From: Onchidella celtica
Lineage: Eukaryota; Mollusca; Gastropoda; Systellommatophora; Onchidiidae
Direction of reading: 5' to 3'
Assembly (NCBI GenBank): GCA_963931925.1
Contig: OZ007571.1
Location: 12,236,660-12,300,659 of the forward strand
Length of the DNA: 64,000 nucleotides
Notes under the pieces: model-generated
Databases searched by the model: none
The model's input: only the letters and a program-made list of their open reading frames with translations
Told to the model about the DNA's origin: nothing
Position numbers and translations under genes: made by a program
Shown here: piece by piece, positions 51,701 through 64,000 of the stretch
Layout: each line of letters opens with the position of its first letter
Position numbering within the stretch: position 1 is the stretch's first letter

Positions 51701-52877
51701 AAAGACACTAAACAGGTCGTATTTCTGAATCTTTCCCTTGCACTTCATTGAATTCTTTCTGTCGTGAGTAATCTCTAATGGCAGCTGAAAATATTATTAA
51801 AGAAATATTATGGCAATCTGGAAATGTTTTAGTAGACAGCATAAGCTCTATGTTCGTGTGCGGACTGAATTTAATATCTCTGCAAGAGGCCAGGGACAGG
51901 GCGCTTTTCTGCAAAATAAACGGGAAAAAAAAAAGGGGGGGGGGTGTCTTTTACAGGAGTTTAATGTTTAAAACTGATTCTTTTGATGATCGCTGGCAGT
52001 CACCCGTTATTGAGCGTGAGTTACCCCGGTAGGCTATGGACAGTTTTGTTCAAAGGAAGCGCGATATGACCGAATTGACGACCGTAAGGAGATCCAAAGA
52101 GGAATCATCATAAACAGATGTGAGCTGGAAGGGATGTGATCACCAGTCGCTGAGCTATACTAGTAAAACCAAGCGTGAGAACAGCCAGCCAGCCGGGCCG
52201 CTTCTTGCTGCCTGTAGTTCCACTCCTTCAAGGAGAAGCGAGCTGGAAGCATCAAATTGAGAAACATTAAAGCCCCCGTCACTGTTAATGTAATCAAGAG
52301 GCCCAGATAGCTGGACGCCAAGGTTTTTGAGTGGCCAGTTAAAGATCCGATACCGTATGATTGCTAGCACGTTTGCTGGTTATCAGAAAACTGATCACGA
52401 TACCAACTTTCGACTCCTCATATTCGCGGCCCAAATGGCTGTGAAATACTGCGATTCTCTATGGGCGGTCCAAGCAATTTCATCAATCGCAATAGCACTG
52501 AGCCGCTGATGTATCATCCACACGATCTCTTCTTTTTAAAGGCATCCACTCGTTTAAAACTCATAAATATCCAAGTATCGATACTCCCATTGCTGTAAAA
52601 CCATGAATTTGGGCAATGTATCAAATCTCCAGTAAGCTATGAGGAAACCCGTGCCGGGGTGTACTGTGAACTTTCAACCTTCTACACAAGGACTGAGTAT
52701 TACTCTACATAATATTGTTCTGCACTAAAGAGGTTTCATGTAAGGTACAGAAAGGAGCCTTTTCCAAAGACCCGTGGTCCAGATGACTGCCATTATCACG
52801 GCAGCAGTTTGTAAATTACACGGAGACCCGTGTTTCTCAACAAAAATTTGAGCATCGCTTTAAATTCGTAAATTCTA
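48741..52877. other. CACHD1 5' intron or upstream region, first part
   Basis: No exon could be supported. Contains (GT)n at about 49,079-49,101 and poly-C/poly-G runs near 48,919, 49,540, 50,181 and 51,937. The N-terminal CACHD1 coding sequence (signal peptide and about the first 170 residues) was searched for by eye and not found. Confidence 0.55.
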
Positions 52878-53005
<128 letters not shown>

Positions 53006-54435
53006 GAGGGGCGCAGAGGGAGGGGGGAGAAGCAGGTCTATCCCGGGCAACGACGGGTACCTCAGCTTGATGTTATGTCGATACGTGGTGGAGATGGTTA
53101 ACATCTTCCTCCTTCCACAGTCATCATCTTCCTCTTTACAGTATGTCATGTTCCTTTACAATGTGAGAACAGTGGAAATAAGTAAAGAAGTGGAGATAAT
53201 ATCAAAGAGGGAGCTCTTGTCTGGTCAGTGTGGCGAGCAGAAGGAGGAGATAACTCGAACACAGTCACGGCCAAGTATAAACAAATTAATCGCTACCTTT
53301 CAACAAATCCTCGTTACATCCAGTAGACGAAAGGGGGGCATGAAAGCAGGCTACCGATATAAACAATGTTTGGACTTCTGTGTGTGAGTCTTGGGGTTGG
53401 GGGGAGAGAACGAGAGAAAAAGAGGGGAGTAGAAGGAGAGGTGATATCGAGAGGCCTGCAAAGGGGGGTACTTTATTACTGAAGTACTGTCTTAAGAGGG
53501 TGCAGTGATAATATATCACTTGCATTATATATCGATACGGCCGGAGAAATACTGTGATATTAGCCCGGTGAGATTAAAGGCTGGGACACGCTGGAATGTT
53601 TATCGCGCTGTGTTTGATAATGCTACACCATATATTACCGTGCATCTTAAATCACAGTTCTGGGCCGTTGGAAGAGATTTACAATACCAGCATGAAAGGG
53701 GAAACGGGCTGGATGTGTCACAGGGCCAGAGCTGGATACATAATGGGGCCCTCAGTTTCAAACAACTGATAACACCAGTGGAAAACCCGGGCTGAGATTA
53801 CATGGGTACTAGGAAGGCCTGGCAAGATTACCAGCGATGCTCGCCAACATTATTATGATACTGCTTTGTACAAAATCGTTGTCCAAGTCCGGTAGTATCA
53901 TGGTGTTCATTCGGCCACAAAGAACTTGGATATAATGTAGTAATGGTGCAGCACTCTGATACAGCCACGATATACAAAACGGTAGCGTACAGTAGGCGTG
54001 AAAAATTGACGAGACTTTTGCTTCAAATGATGTACACTACTTAAAGTACTTTGTTAAAATATTAAACTACGTGTGTTTTCTGTTCCCACTTCCCATACAA
54101 TTTGGGCCATACACAGGTTTGGATGAATTTGGATGCTCTCATACTGCTAGCTTATATACAGCAGGGAACTGCAGCGAGTTGCACCAACTTCGTTTTTCCG
54201 ACAAAAGCCGTTCAACGTTGATAACAAAGCAACTAACTTTCAAATTACCGCGGAGATAACAAGATTTACTTCATGTAGAGTCGTATCTTTTCATCATTTC
54301 CGAAGGTAATATCCAAATGTGCACCCGGTGTACAGGGGAAAGCTGTCTCTTTACATTGTTCTGAAAGATAAAAAGCTGATTTCATGATAACACTTTCTCC
54401 ATTGTGTCTGAAACACAAGCACATCCCCTCTAGTA

Positions 54436-54705
54436 CCGGCGCCTTGCTTTTCACAGTCGTTACCTTTCCGTAATTCTGATTTCTTAGTTTGTAGTGAACA
54501 CCAGACTTTTTCTTCACCCCCCCCCCCACACACACACACACTCCCAAAGGCAAAGACAGCACTAATGCCACCCCTGGTAACATTTTGCCCACGATCTTGG
54601 TTCTTGGGTGGGTGTCGAGGGGCGGTGAAGAAAAAGTCTGGTGTTTACTACAAACCAAGAAATCAGAATTACGAAAGGTAACGACTGTGAAAAGCAAGGC
54701 GCCGG
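54436..54705. mobile_element. Hairpin MITE with TA flanks and about 85-bp terminal inverted repeats
   Basis: The 270-bp element starts CCGGCGCCTTGCTTTTCACA, and the opposite strand of its right end starts identically. The arms match over about 85 bp with three to four differences, ending at CTTTTTCTTCACC. Both flanks are TA, fitting a Tc1/mariner-type target duplication. The loop of about 100 bp carries poly-C and (CA)n. No ORF. Low arm divergence suggests recent origin. Confidence 0.88.
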
Positions 54706-55089
54706 TAAAGGTTTAGCTTCTTTTTCTATAAAAAAAAGACAATAATTACCTAACGCATTTTTTTTTATAAAGACGGAAGTGCTTGTGGTGCTAGATCATT
54801 CCTCCTCTACTTCCGCGCTCTCAACCATCTTTTCATGCCCACCTTTGCACTTATTCTGCGCACATAATTATGAGATAGGCATGCATGAGTGACTCGGAAG
54901 AAGCCGTCACCTCGGTAAAGGAATGTCCCTCCAGCTCCCCTCGGCCACGCCTCTCCATGTGACCTATTCACTGTTTTATGAGACTGAGGATAAGACTCGT
55001 CAATCACGACATCAAAAACCCCATGAAGCTGCGGAGTGAAGACTTCAGAAAGATAGACAGCCACAGGGGAAAAAATTGTGGGAGGGGGC

Positions 55090-64000
<8,911 letters not shown>

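Noticed and set aside
52155..52370. Minus-strand open frames, one with a hydrophobic LGLLITLTVTGALMF stretch, as a possible signal-peptide or N-terminal CACHD1 exon
   Set aside because: No clear donor in the needed phase, no initiator in context, and no match to the CACHD1 N-terminal region.

Overview
The window is animal nuclear DNA: spliced genes with GT-AG introns, large repeat-filled introns, many microsatellites, and no bacterial-style gene packing. Its one host gene is a minus-strand orthologue of CACHD1 (VWFA and Cache domain-containing protein 1, a relative of the voltage-gated calcium channel alpha2/delta subunits). The mix of a conserved bilaterian gene, RTE-like LINEs, a Helitron fragment, a (TTATC)n-tailed retroelement and abundant poly-C/poly-G tracts suggests a lophotrochozoan, most likely a gastropod mollusc. 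That placement is an inference and no species is claimed.

CACHD1 occupies positions 525 to about 48,740. I reconstructed 24 exons whose reading frames join exactly across every intron (2,835 nt, 945 codons), plus one weaker 5' candidate exon. Read from high to low coordinates they encode the region before the VWA domain, a VWA domain with a D-x-G-x-S MIDAS-like motif, Cache-type extracellular sensor modules, and a cysteine-rich membrane-proximal region. The signal peptide and first N-terminal exons must lie beyond 64,000. The transmembrane and cytoplasmic exons must lie before position 1. Twenty-three exons are packed into the first 23.3 kb. A 25-kb intron follows, then one or two exons near 48.3-48.7 kb, and then more than 15 kb with no recognised exon.

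The introns hold a varied set of transposable elements, several with clean insertion signatures. They are: a 1.76-kb piggyBac-like non-autonomous element (5,627-7,382) with a (TTATC)n retroelement tail inside it; a 3.3-kb LINE with an intact endonuclease/reverse-transcriptase ORF (9,268-12,589) and a 13-bp target-site duplication; a 5'-truncated relative (15,741-17,012) with a 12-bp duplication and a broken catalytic motif; a Helitron N-terminal ORF fragment with four identical 36-bp repeats (22,303-22,911); a foldback element built around a perfect 30-bp palindrome (30,874-31,312); a MITE carrying a nested insertion (34,196-34,680); a 1.2-kb solo LTR (44,217-45,442); and a hairpin MITE with TA flanks (54,436-54,705).

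From about 23 kb to the right end the sequence is rich in (GA)n tracts, mostly GA on the + strand and therefore CU in the CACHD1 pre-mRNA, and in 9-20 nt poly-C/poly-G runs that are nearly absent from the exon-dense part. One plus-strand promoter-like cluster (CRE, CCAAT, inverted repeat, TATA) lies near 33.13-33.20 kb. I found no tRNA, rRNA, CRISPR array or second host protein gene, and nothing that I can call a new biological system. The most unusual signals are in the mobile elements.
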